From Alphaproteobacteria bacterium (GTDB lineage: Bacteria; Myxococcota_A; UBA796; UBA2385), in assembly GCA_020632755.1 (NCBI GenBank), contig JACKEY010000020.1, forward strand, positions 36,730 through 100,729: a stretch of 64,000 bases of DNA. Reading direction: 5' to 3'. This document shows, one piece after another, positions 44,108 through 52,038 of this stretch (within the stretch, counting starts at the first letter, position 1; every line of letters begins with the position of its first letter). Below the pieces are notes generated by a model. The model was not told the DNA's origin, searched no databases, and worked only from the letters and a program-made list of their open reading frames with translations. Made by a program: the position numbers and the translations under genes.

Positions 44108-44463
44108 GCCTGCGTGTCCCACACCATGATGGGTCGCACCTCGATGGTGCCGTGCTTCGCCGAGGGGATCTGGCTGGCGATCTCGACCGCGCGGTCCAGG
44201 TTCTCGGCGTCGACCAGGTAGTAGCCGCCCAGCTGCTCGCGGGTCTCGGCGAAGGGGCCGTCGGTCAGCAGGGTCTGGCCGTCGCGCACGCGGACCGAGG
44301 TCGCGGTCGCGACGGGGTGCAGGGCGTCGCCGGCCTTGAACTCGCCGGACGCGACGATGCGCTGCGTGAAGGTCCGGTAGTCGTCCATGAAGGCGCCGCG
44401 CTCGGCGTCGGTCATGGTCTGGCCATCGGCTTCGTTGCTGTAGATGAGGAGGAGGTACTGCAT
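44104..44463 (-). CDS. YCII-related (DGPF) protein
   Basis: The 119-residue protein has the family motif LLTDGPFAETREQLGGYYLV and the N-terminal MQYLLLIYSNEA. YCII/DGPF proteins have a ferredoxin-like fold with a conserved His/Asp pair and are the standard genomic partners of ECF42 sigma factors. The stop overlaps the sigma start, so expression is coupled. It may sense a small molecule for the sigma factor or be its main target; the role is not established. Confidence 0.93.
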   Translation of the reverse strand: MQYLLLIYSNEADGQTMTDAERGAFMDDYRTFTQRIVASGEFKAGDALHPVATATSVRVRDGQTLLTDGPFAETREQLGGYYLVDAENLDRAVEIASQIPSAKHGTIEVRPIMVWDTQA

Positions 44464-44490
44464 GGGATGCTCCGGTTCGGGGAGAGGGGG

Positions 44491-45150
44491 TCAGAGGGTG
44501 GCGAGCAGGTCGACCAGCGGGCGGTAGGGCCGCATCAGCGAGGCGACATGCGCGGGGGCGTCGGGGGTGAACAGCACGTCGGGCACGGGCATGGCCTGCA
44601 CCAGGCCGACCGACTTGAGCTTGAGCAGCTCGGCGTGGGGGTGGTCGTGATCGAAGCCCCGGGGCACCCGCTTCAGCGGTTCCATGTGGGTCTCGGCGTC
44701 GAGCGCCCGCAGCCCGGCCAGGATGGCGGCGATGCGGTCGCCGTCGCGCAGCACGGCCTGCCGCCAGCGGTCCAGGGTCGGCTTGTCGAACTGGTAGCAG
44801 CCCCCGCCGACCATCAGGGCATCGGCCTTCAGCCGGAAGAAGAACGCCATCGAAGGCGAGCGCTCGTCCGAGAAGATGATGTCCAGGTGGTCCTTGTAGG
44901 GCGTCTTGTCCTGGCTGAACCGCGTGTCTCGGTGGATGCGCCGCAGGCTGCCGTTGAGCCGGGGCTCGGCGACGACATGCGGCGAGAGGTCCGCCACCAG
45001 CGGCGCCATCGCTTCGATGAAGTCGATGCCGGCCTGCTTGTAGGCGGTCTCGTACCGATCGCGGTGGGCGTCGAACCACGCCTTGTCGTTGTGGTCCGTC
45101 AGGTCGGCCAGGAAGGCCACGGTGTCGGCGGGAAGGCCCTGGTAGGTCAC
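44491..45150 (-). CDS. DUF2461 family protein
   Basis: The 219-residue cytoplasmic protein shows the DUF2461 pattern FLADLTDHNDKAWFDAHRDRY near the N-terminus, RIHRDTRFSQDKTPYKDHLD in the middle and GGGCYQFDKPTLDRWRQAV later. The family is widespread and has no assigned function. The GTG at 45150 follows CCGGAG. It lies in a minus-strand run VOC-DUF2461-YCII-ECF42 with gaps under 30 bases, so it is probably part of the ECF42 regulon. Confidence 0.88.
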   Translation of the reverse strand: MTYQGLPADTVAFLADLTDHNDKAWFDAHRDRYETAYKQAGIDFIEAMAPLVADLSPHVVAEPRLNGSLRRIHRDTRFSQDKTPYKDHLDIIFSDERSPSMAFFFRLKADALMVGGGCYQFDKPTLDRWRQAVLRDGDRIAAILAGLRALDAETHMEPLKRVPRGFDHDHPHAELLKLKSVGLVQAMPVPDVLFTPDAPAHVASLMRPYRPLVDLLATL

Positions 45151-45173
45151 GGGTGCTCCGGAAGCAGCGGCGC

Positions 45174-45941
45174 TCAGGCCGGCTGGGACAGATCCTTCCA
45201 CAGGGCGAAGGGCGCGCCGGTCGGGTCGGCCAGCACGGCGAAGCGGCCCATGCCGGGCATGGTCTGCGGCCCGTGGAAGCCCCGCGCGCCGAGCGACAGG
45301 GCCTTGTCCCAGGCGGCGTCGGTGTCTTCGACCGCGACGTACTGCAGCCAGTGGCTGGGGGCCTGGGCTTCTTCCGGCATGGACATGGCGCTGGCCCGCA
45401 TGGCCTCGCCGCGCTTGAACACCACGGCGCCGTCGCCCATCGGCTCGGCGGTCCAGCCCAGCAGGCCGGTGTAGAAGGCGACGGTGGCGTCGAGATCGCG
45501 GGTCATCAGCTGCGACCAGCAGAAGGTGTGGGCGGGCGGGCGGCGCTCGGTGTCGGTGGCCCCCGGCGTGCCGGTGAACAGGCTGAAGGCGGCGCCGTTC
45601 GGGTCTCGCACGACGGCGAAGCGGCCGATGCCCGGGATGTCCATCGGGTCGGTGAGCTTCTGGCCGCCGAGCGCGACGGCGCGGTCCAGGGCCGCGTCGA
45701 CGTCGTCGACGGTGATGTAGTCCAGCCAGTGGCTGGGCACGCCGTCCATCATCGGGGCCATGGCGCCGCCGACGGTCTCGTCGCCGTGCTGGAACATGAC
45801 GTAGGGCGTGGGCATGCCCATGTCCTGCTCGGCGGCGTCCCAGCCGAACAAGGCGCCGTAGAAGTCGCGAGCGGCGGGGACGTCGGCGGAGATCAGCTCG
45901 CGCCAGACGAAGCGGCCGGTGTGGGAGGAGGGGGTGGACAT
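45174..45941 (-). CDS. Two-domain VOC (glyoxalase/bleomycin-resistance-like) protein
   Basis: The 255-residue protein has two vicinal-oxygen-chelate domains, at about residues 10-122 (FVWRELISADVPAARDFYGA) and 130-250 (TFCWSQLMTRDLDATVAFYT). Each has the DFY/AFYxxLFGW pattern and a closing GRFAVxxDPxGAxF strand. Such tandem VOC proteins act on, or bind, hydrophobic or electrophilic compounds, and are commonly found with ECF42 clusters. The ATG at 45941 fixes the start, with GGAGCCCCC upstream. It diverges from the blaI-like gene at 46157. Confidence 0.88.
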   Translation of the reverse strand: MSTPSSHTGRFVWRELISADVPAARDFYGALFGWDAAEQDMGMPTPYVMFQHGDETVGGAMAPMMDGVPSHWLDYITVDDVDAALDRAVALGGQKLTDPMDIPGIGRFAVVRDPNGAAFSLFTGTPGATDTERRPPAHTFCWSQLMTRDLDATVAFYTGLLGWTAEPMGDGAVVFKRGEAMRASAMSMPEEAQAPSHWLQYVAVEDTDAAWDKALSLGARGFHGPQTMPGMGRFAVLADPTGAPFALWKDLSQPA

Positions 45942-46106
45942 GGGGGCTCCGGGTGCTGGGAGGGAGGAGGAGGAACGGGCCGGAGGGCCGACGTTCACCC
46001 AGAGGTCGAACGAGGACGCCAGCGATCGACAGGGGCCGCGAGAAAAGTCCGGAATTCGTCTGAAGTGTAGGAATCGCGGTCGTTCTGGCGTGTGACAGTA
46101 GTCGAT

Positions 46107-46156
46107 CTACGAAGGTCTTCGTTGACGAACTGCGAAGACCTTCGTAGATTGTCGCC
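46107..46156 (+). promoter_or_regulatory. Promoter and 15-bp inverted-repeat operator of the BlaI-like gene
   Basis: CTACGAAGGTCTTCG (46107-46121) is the exact reverse complement of CGAAGACCTTCGTAG (46133-46147). Each arm is itself a near-palindrome of form ACGAAG-N2-CTTCGT, as expected for two repressor dimers. The -35 TTGACG (46122-46127) fills the spacer, and the -10 TAGATT (46145-46150) overlaps the end of the second arm, 17 bases away. The ATG at 46157 is six bases after the -10 box, so the mRNA should start at or very near the initiation codon. Confidence 0.8.
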
Positions 46157-46549
46157 ATGACCGACCCCCTGTCCGAGCTGACCCTGTCCAAGCTCACCTG
46201 GGCCGAGCTCCCGCTGATGCACGTCGTCTGGGACCGCGGCCCCAGCACGGCCCGCCAGGTGCACGACGCGCTCGACGACGGGCGCGCCTACACGACCGTG
46301 GCCACCCTGCTGCGCATCCTGGTCGACAAGGGCTTCCTGTCCGCCACCCGCACCGGTCGCGCGGACGTGTTCGCCGCGACCCTGTCCCGCCGCGACTACC
46401 AGTCCCGCGACGTCCAGGACGTGGTCGACCGGGTCTTCCGCGGGGATCCCGTGTCCCTGGTGCGCACCCTGGTGGCCGCCGAACCCCTCGGCGACGCCGA
46501 GCGCGCGGCCCTGCGCGCCCTGGTCGAAGACCTGCCGGAGGACCCGTGA
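46157..46549 (+). CDS. BlaI/MecI/CopY-family transcriptional repressor
   Basis: This 130-residue winged-helix repressor has the family pattern LSKLTWAELPLMHVVWDRGP, STARQVHDALDDGRAYTTVA, TLLRILVDKGFLSATRTGRA and a C-terminal dimerisation region (RDVQDVVDRVFRGDPVSLVR). BlaI-type proteins bind paired palindromes and are inactivated by cleavage by a partner M56 protease. The perfect inverted repeat at 46107-46147 over its own promoter is the obvious operator. Its stop overlaps the GTG of the M56-fusion gene (GTGA), coupling repressor and protease. Confidence 0.93.
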   Translation: MTDPLSELTLSKLTWAELPLMHVVWDRGPSTARQVHDALDDGRAYTTVATLLRILVDKGFLSATRTGRADVFAATLSRRDYQSRDVQDVVDRVFRGDPVSLVRTLVAAEPLGDAERAALRALVEDLPEDP

Positions 46550-48075
46550 CCACCCTCGGACTCCTGCTGCTGGTGCAGCTCTGCCTGTCTGTGGCCTTCG
46601 GGCTCGCGGTGCTGACCGAGCGGTGGCTGTCCCCCCGTGATGCCCTGTGGGCCCACCGCGCGCTGCTGGTCGGTGCGCTGGTCCTGCCCTTCGCCGTCTC
46701 CGCCCTGCCCGTGGCGGCGCCGTGGCGGCCGGCGGCCCAGGTGTGGGACGGCGGGGCCCCGGGCGGGGCGCGGCTGGCCGTCGACCTCGGCGACGTCGCG
46801 CTGCGGGCCGACCTGCCGTCGCAGGTGGCCGCCGCGCCCTGGGCGCTGGTGGTGCTCGGGCTCTTCGCTCTCGGGCTGCTGCTGCGCGACGCCCTGGCCC
46901 TGCGACGGCTGGTGGCGGGCTCGACGCCCTGGCGGCGGGTCGGCGGTGTCGATGTCCGCGTGCATGCCGCCGTGCCGGGACCGCTCGCGGCCTGCGCCCC
47001 GCGTCGCGTCGTGCTGCTGGACCCGGTGACGGCCGCCTCGCCGGCCCGCCGCGCCCTCGCATTGCGCCACGAGCTCCAGCACCACCGCCAGGGTGATCCG
47101 GCCTGGGCCTGGGGCTGGCGCCTGCTGCGGGCGGCGCTCGGCTGGAACCCGCTGGTCGGGGCCTGGGCGCGCCGGGCCGCACTGGTCGAAGAACTGGCCT
47201 GCGACGCCGCCGTGGTTGCCCACCCGCGGGTCTCTCCCCGGGCCTATGGGCGCCTGCTGCTGGCCGCGGCCGCAGCGCCGCCCGCGTCGCTCCCGGTGGC
47301 CGCCCTGTCCCCCTCCGCTCCCCTCCACCACAGGCTCCGCATGCTCGCCGCTCCCCGTGCCCGTCGTCCCCTCCGCACCCTCACCCTGTGCGCCGTGGGC
47401 CTGCTGGGCCTGTCGCTGGCTGCAGGCGCCGGCCACTCGCTGGCCGCCGACCAGCGGGTCACCACCCGCCGCTTCGAGCAGCTGCGAGACGTGGCGGCCG
47501 ACGCGAACATGATCGTCCCCGATCACCCCGTCGTGCACGGGCAGCTCACCGCGATGCTCCGGGGGGGCGGCGCCTTCTACGCCCGTGGCCTCGCCCGCCG
47601 GGCCGACCACCGCGCCCTGGTCGACGACGCCTTGCTGGACGCCGGGCTGCCTCCCTTCCTGGCCGCCGTGCCCCTGGTCGAGTCCGGCTACAGCAACTGG
47701 GGCGCGCCCGGCGCGTCGGAACCGCAGAGCGGGGCGCCGGGGACCATCCCCGGCCGCGGGCTGTGGATGTTCATCCCCCAGACGGCCCGCGACTACGGCC
47801 TGCGGGTCGACGACCGGGTCGACGAGCGCTTCGACCTGGACAAGGAAACGGCGGCCGCGGTCGCGCTGCTGTCCGACCTGCACGCCGAGTTCGGCGACTG
47901 GGGCCTGGCCCTGGCGGCCTACAACATGGGCCCCAAGGCAGTGCGCGCGGCGATCGACGCGGGCGGCACCGACGACCCGTGGGAGCTGACGCAGCGCGGC
48001 CTGATCAACGACTACGCCGCCAGCGTGATGGCCGCGGCCCTGCTGCTGGAGTCGCCGGACCTGGTCGGGCGCTGA
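46546..48075 (+). CDS. BlaR1-type M56 peptidase fused to an SLT lytic transglycosylase
   Basis: This 509-residue membrane protein has N-terminal helices around residues 3-25, 38-58 and 95-115. The M56 zinc protease signature HELQH is at 175-179 with the downstream EELACD (Glu216, Cys219, Asp220). Another helix lies at about 279-299. The following extracytoplasmic part, from about 300 to 509, is a goose-lysozyme-type SLT domain (MltD-like family 1). Its catalytic Glu379 is in PLVESGYSNWG, GLWMFIPQTAR is at 405-415 and AAYNMGPKA is around 457-465. BlaR1 has a penicillin-binding sensor at this position; here a peptidoglycan-cleaving domain replaces it. It is coupled to the BlaI-type repressor and probably cleaves it on a cell-wall signal. 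Confidence 0.9.
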   Translation: MTTLGLLLLVQLCLSVAFGLAVLTERWLSPRDALWAHRALLVGALVLPFAVSALPVAAPWRPAAQVWDGGAPGGARLAVDLGDVALRADLPSQVAAAPWALVVLGLFALGLLLRDALALRRLVAGSTPWRRVGGVDVRVHAAVPGPLAACAPRRVVLLDPVTAASPARRALALRHELQHHRQGDPAWAWGWRLLRAALGWNPLVGAWARRAALVEELACDAAVVAHPRVSPRAYGRLLLAAAAAPPASLPVAALSPSAPLHHRLRMLAAPRARRPLRTLTLCAVGLLGLSLAAGAGHSLAADQRVTTRRFEQLRDVAADANMIVPDHPVVHGQLTAMLRGGGAFYARGLARRADHRALVDDALLDAGLPPFLAAVPLVESGYSNWGAPGASEPQSGAPGTIPGRGLWMFIPQTARDYGLRVDDRVDERFDLDKETAAAVALLSDLHAEFGDWGLALAAYNMGPKAVRAAIDAGGTDDPWELTQRGLINDYAASVMAAALLLESPDLVGR

Positions 48076-48135
48076 GCGCCGCCGCGCTCCCACCGGGCGT
48101 GCCCGGGTCCCTCGTCGCCGGCTGGCTCGGCGCGA

Positions 48136-49059
48136 TCAGGCCGTGGGCAGCTGCCCGGTGCGGATCGCCTCGGCGGCCACGCAGACCGCGTGCTGCCGCG
48201 CCGCGTCGGGGACAGCGTCGTACAGGAAACCCGCGACGAAGGCGCCGACCGTGCGGGCCAGGATCTCGCAGCCGAGGTGCACGGCGGTCTCTGAGCGATC
48301 CCGCTCTTCCAGGCGGCCGTAGCCCTGCAGCAGCGCCCGCCCCGAGTCCGGGTCGATGCGTCCCCGGTCCGCCTGCATCCACAGGTGGGCCGCCAGGTGG
48401 CCCAGGTCCTGGCAGCGGCGCCCGGTGGTGCTGAACTCCCAGTCGATCAGCACCAGGCACTCAGCCGCGACCCGCACGCTCGGCGGCCACAGGTCGCCGT
48501 GCACCCAGACGTCGCCGGGCGCCAGCAGCAGCTCGCCCAGGACGCGGGCCCGGTCGCCCAGAGCCGCGGCGTCGGGGATGCCGGCGTCGGCCAGCCAGGT
48601 GCCGACGGGCCTGTACTGCAGGGCCAGCCGGGTCTGCTGGATGCCCAGGTTGTGCAGCCGGGGTGCGTCGGCCCGCTCGTGCAGCCCCCGCAGGCCGCGG
48701 CCCAGGGCTTCCAGGTCGACGGGGCCTGCCGCGAGCGCGGTGGCCAGGTCGGGCAGCTCGCCGATGTCCTCCATGATCAGCACAGGGCCGTCGTGAGCGA
48801 GCAGGCGGGGGCTCGACAGCCCCGGCCCGGGCGCGCCGCCCGCCGCGGCCAGGGCCCGCGCTTCGAAGGTCGCGCGGGCAGGATCCAGCGGGACGTCGGG
48901 CGCGCTGGCGATGTGGGGCGGGGCGTGCTTCAGCACCACGGTGCGGCCGTCGCCCCGGATGCGGAAGACGTGGTTGAGCAGCCCGCCGTCCAGGGCGGTG
49001 GCCGCGCCCCGCCAGCCCAGCAGCGCTTCGGCCCGGTCGGCCGCCTGCGCCGGGGTCAC
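48136..49059 (-). CDS. APH-family phosphotransferase
   Basis: This 307-residue protein has the protein-kinase-like fold of aminoglycoside/choline/methylthioribose kinases: an N-lobe GGLLNHVFRIRGD and VVLKHAPPH, a catalytic loop VWVHGDLWPPSV and a metal site LVLIDWEFSTTG. The normal Asn or equivalent after the catalytic Asp is not obvious. The GTG at 49059 overlaps the stop of the adjacent nucleoside phosphorylase gene. That pairing suggests phosphorylation of the sugar released by it, like methylthioribose kinase, but this is inference. Confidence 0.85.
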   Translation of the reverse strand: MTPAQAADRAEALLGWRGAATALDGGLLNHVFRIRGDGRTVVLKHAPPHIASAPDVPLDPARATFEARALAAAGGAPGPGLSSPRLLAHDGPVLIMEDIGELPDLATALAAGPVDLEALGRGLRGLHERADAPRLHNLGIQQTRLALQYRPVGTWLADAGIPDAAALGDRARVLGELLLAPGDVWVHGDLWPPSVRVAAECLVLIDWEFSTTGRRCQDLGHLAAHLWMQADRGRIDPDSGRALLQGYGRLEERDRSETAVHLGCEILARTVGAFVAGFLYDAVPDAARQHAVCVAAEAIRTGQLPTA

Positions 49060-49844
49060 GCCGGGTCCGGCCCGAAGCGGAACAGCTCGTTGCCGAACAC
49101 CACCCGTGGGGCGCCGGCCAGGAACCGGCGGATGGTCACCGCGGTGGCCCGCCGGGCGCGCTCCAGGCTGTCGGCGATGCCGCTGCGATCGGGGGTGACG
49201 CCGCCGGACACGCTGTACTTGTGGCCGGTGACCAGCCCGGCCACCGGCATGCCGAGCTCGTTGGCCAGCACGACCTCGGGGGCCAGGCTCATCGAGTTCA
49301 CCTGGGCGCCGGTGCGGGCGGCCAGGTCGTTCTCGGCGGGGGTCTTGGTGCGCGGGCCGGGCACGTACAGGAAGGTCAGCCGCTGGCCGGGCAGGTCGGC
49401 TTCGTGCTCGAGCCAGGCCGACAGGGTGGCGCTGAACAGCCCCTCGCGCACGACCAGGTGGGCCTGGCCCGGCGTGGGCGTCTGCCACATGGTGCAGGGT
49501 CGGCCGTCGGGGAGCCGGTTGTCCCGCATGATGAGGTCGCTGAGCAGCATGGGCTGGAACAGGGGCACGTCGGGCGACAGGACGCCGACGCTGCTCGTGA
49601 CCAGCAGGGCGTGTACGTCCAGGGCGGCCAGGGCCTGGGCGTGGGCCAGCCAGGGCACCTGGTGGGGCAGCCAGCGATGGGGCCGCCCGTGGCGGAACAG
49701 CACGATGCCGCCGGACTCCCGGTGCCGGTAGACGGTCACCGGCCCGTGATCGGTGGGCACCGCTTCGGGCTCGAGCGCACCCAGCAGGGACGCCGTGCCC
49801 GTCGGGGCGTCGAAGGCGGATCCGACGATGACGGCTGCGGGCAT
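49056..49844 (-). CDS. Nucleoside phosphorylase family protein (MTAP/PNP type)
   Basis: The 262-residue enzyme resembles methylthioadenosine/purine nucleoside phosphorylases: VTVYRHRESGGIVLFRHG, PWLAHAQALAALDVHALLVT, TSSVGVLSPDVP for phosphate binding, and MSLAPEVVLANELGMPVAGL for base and sugar contacts. These enzymes release a purine and a sugar 1-phosphate. The usual active-site phrase with Met-Ser-x-x-Pro-Glu is kept. It is translationally coupled to an APH-type kinase, so the pair could be a salvage pathway. A TAGGGC hexamer sits in the short upstream gap. Confidence 0.85.
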   Translation of the reverse strand: MPAAVIVGSAFDAPTGTASLLGALEPEAVPTDHGPVTVYRHRESGGIVLFRHGRPHRWLPHQVPWLAHAQALAALDVHALLVTSSVGVLSPDVPLFQPMLLSDLIMRDNRLPDGRPCTMWQTPTPGQAHLVVREGLFSATLSAWLEHEADLPGQRLTFLYVPGPRTKTPAENDLAARTGAQVNSMSLAPEVVLANELGMPVAGLVTGHKYSVSGGVTPDRSGIADSLERARRATAVTIRRFLAGAPRVVFGNELFRFGPDPA

Positions 49845-49916
49845 GCAGGGGCCCTATCCCCGGACGGGGAAGAGTCCCGGCCGCCGGCACGTAGACTCCC
49901 CGGACCCGGAGGCTCC

Positions 49917-50483
49917 ATGCACCGCCTGCTCAGGCTCACGCCCGCGCTCCTCGTCGCGGGATGCTGCCTTCCCCCATCGTCGATCCCCGCGTCGCGGGGC
50001 CAGGTCGCGCGGGTCGAAGCCAAGGTCGAGCAGGTGCTCGCCAACCAGGCCGAGATGCAGCAGGACCTCGACGCGCTCCTCGAGATCGCCGCCCGGCAGG
50101 GCACCGGCGAGGTCACGCTGTTCTTCCCGTGGGCCCGCGACGTGATGCCGACCTACACGCGCCGCTACGAGCGGCTGGAGCGCTGGCTGGACAACCTGGT
50201 GCTGCAGTCGCGGGGCCGGCCCATCCAGTTCGTGCTGGTCGCCAGCGCCGCCGACTGGAAGAACGACAAGTGGAACCGGACCGAAGCCGAGAACCGGCTG
50301 CACTCGGTCCGCAAGGTGATCAGCCGGCAGCTGCTGCACGTGCCGCACCGCTACGACCGGACCATCGTCATGGACCCCTCGGCCCGCCCGGTCGACAGCA
50401 AGGCCCGTCCCTGGCGCCACGTGCGGGTCATCGCCTACTACCGGGACGACCAGCGGCCCGCGCTGCCGCCGGCCCTGCCCTAG
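49917..50483 (+). CDS. Lipoprotein with coiled-coil segment, OmpA-like C-terminal part possible
   Basis: The 188-residue lipoprotein has a signal ending LLVAGC, a coiled-coil stretch (VARVEAKVEQVLANQAEMQQ) and a C-terminal domain with VTLFFPWARDVMPTYTRRYE and QFVLVASAADWKNDKWNRTE. The latter resembles the OmpA-like pattern of a strand, a helix with Arg and a repeated 'xRA/AExRL' helix, but no full match is clear. GGAG lies upstream of the ATG. Its TAG stop is shared with the convergent DUF523 gene (CTAG at 50480-50483). The likely role is outer-membrane or periplasmic. Confidence 0.7.
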   Translation: MHRLLRLTPALLVAGCCLPPSSIPASRGQVARVEAKVEQVLANQAEMQQDLDALLEIAARQGTGEVTLFFPWARDVMPTYTRRYERLERWLDNLVLQSRGRPIQFVLVASAADWKNDKWNRTEAENRLHSVRKVISRQLLHVPHRYDRTIVMDPSARPVDSKARPWRHVRVIAYYRDDQRPALPPALP

Positions 50484-51151
50484 CGTCCCCCCGGGGCCGT
50501 CGACCCGAAGGTCTCGACGTACCAGTCACCCTGGTGGTGGTCGCGGGCGGTCGGATCCGGCCTGAAGCCCGGGTCCAGCCGCGCCCGAAGGAGCCCCAGC
50601 GTGCGGTGGTCCCGCTGGGCGACGACGGCGACGCCGGCCTGCAGCAGGGCCGCCGCGGCCACCCCGACCCCCACCTGGAAACGCCGGGGGTCGTCGTAGC
50701 GACAGCCGTCGCTGATCACCTGGGTGCCGCAGGCGCCGCTCATGTCGACCAGGATGGCGAGCTCGGCCCGGGCCCGCAGGGCGCGCTGGACCATGGCGCG
50801 GGCGCCGCGGACCATGGCGGGGGTCAGGTCCGTGCCGTGCTCGTCGAGGACCCGGGCGCGGCCGGCCAGCACGGCGAAGCCGTCGCCCCCGTGCAGATCG
50901 GGCATGCCGCGCGGCACGCCGATGCCGTGTTCTTCGGGGCAGAAGGGCACGACCCGTGCGGTCGGCAGCGCCCGCAGCCAGCCGAGCGCGGGCCCCAGCC
51001 CGTAGTCGGTGCCGTCGATGGCGCAGGGCCAGGCGTGCAGGCAGCCGCTGACCAGGATGCGCCAGGGGTCGTCGGCCGTCGGGCTGCGGAGCGAGGCGAC
51101 GGCGGTGGGGTCGTGGGCGAGGCGCACGGCAGGCTCCCGGGGAGGACGCAT
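50480..51151 (-). CDS. DUF523 family protein
   Basis: The 223-residue protein has the DUF523 layout: ILVSGCLHAWPCAIDGTDYG at the start, PFCPEEHGIGVPR in the middle and AILVDMSGACGTQVISDG later. The conserved cysteines are in SGCL, PFCPE and ACGT. The family may carry a metal or iron-sulfur centre and has no settled function. It is convergent with the 49917 lipoprotein gene. Compared with most members it has about 40 additional C-terminal residues. Confidence 0.82.
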   Translation of the reverse strand: MRPPREPAVRLAHDPTAVASLRSPTADDPWRILVSGCLHAWPCAIDGTDYGLGPALGWLRALPTARVVPFCPEEHGIGVPRGMPDLHGGDGFAVLAGRARVLDEHGTDLTPAMVRGARAMVQRALRARAELAILVDMSGACGTQVISDGCRYDDPRRFQVGVGVAAAALLQAGVAVVAQRDHRTLGLLRARLDPGFRPDPTARDHHQGDWYVETFGSTAPGGR

Positions 51152-51189
51152 CTTGGCCTGCCGGGGCGGGCCTGCGGTAGCCTCGTCGC

Positions 51190-52038
51190 ATGCGGCTCCC
51201 CCTCGTTCCGTCCCTGCTGTCGCTGTTCCTGGCGCTGTCCCTGGCCTGCGGTGGCGCGGCGGAGGAGGACGCGGCGCCGCCTTCCTTCCCGGCGGCCTCC
51301 TCCGCGCCCCGGCCCCCCGACTCCGGGGTCGAGGAGGGGGCCGCGGTCGGCGCGCCGGCTCCCTCCCGCGAAGCGAGCCCCGACCTGGCCATCGTCAAGG
51401 GCGCCGCAGGCGCCGGGGCCGAGCTCGCCGAGGCGGAGCCTCCCGATGGCACCCCTCCCTCCCCCGAGCCGACCGACGCCGTCGACTGGTTCGAGTCCCT
51501 CCCCGACAGCGCCATCCAGTACAACCGCCCCGAGCGCGTCCCGTTCGGCGGCAGCTTCGAGATCGGCCTGGTCATCGACCTGTCCGGCGACGCCGATGCC
51601 GCCGCGGCCGCCCTCGACGCCCTGCGGCGTGACCACCCCGACATGGTGGGCGCCACCCGCGCGGTCGCCGCACCGACCGGCGACGAGGTCGAGGTGCTGC
51701 TGCTGGGCAGCAACGCCCTCATCGAGCCCCTCGAGCCGGCGCGCCAGCGGATCTCCCGGCGGCGGCCCGCGACCTGGCGCTGGAGCATCACCCCGGCAGG
51801 CCCCCACGACGTCGAGCTCAACCTGAGCGTGCTGGCCATCGAGCCCGGCCACGCCAGCGGCACCAAGATCGAGTCCTACTCGGACACCATCGTGGTCGAG
51901 GTCACGACGGCCCAGCGCGCCCAGCTGTGGCTCGCCGACAACTGGGAGTGGGCGTGGACCTTCCTGGGCGCGCCGCTGCTGGCGCTCGGCTGGAGCATCG
52001 TCCGCAAGCGCCGCAAGGGCGCGCCCTCGGACGGCTGA
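51190..52038 (+). CDS. Lipoprotein with C-terminal membrane helix
   Basis: This 282-residue exported protein has a signal peptide with lipobox LSLACG, a long Ala/Pro/Ser/Glu-rich linker up to about residue 100, and a folded domain (FGGSFEIGLVIDLSGDADAA, ATWRWSITPAGPHDVELNLS). A C-terminal membrane helix (WAWTFLGAPLLALGWSIVR) is followed by Lys/Arg residues. A lipid anchor plus a C-terminal helix would tether it at both ends. A TAGCCT hexamer lies only six bases before the ATG. Function unknown. Confidence 0.72.
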   Translation: MRLPLVPSLLSLFLALSLACGGAAEEDAAPPSFPAASSAPRPPDSGVEEGAAVGAPAPSREASPDLAIVKGAAGAGAELAEAEPPDGTPPSPEPTDAVDWFESLPDSAIQYNRPERVPFGGSFEIGLVIDLSGDADAAAAALDALRRDHPDMVGATRAVAAPTGDEVEVLLLGSNALIEPLEPARQRISRRRPATWRWSITPAGPHDVELNLSVLAIEPGHASGTKIESYSDTIVVEVTTAQRAQLWLADNWEWAWTFLGAPLLALGWSIVRKRRKGAPSDG

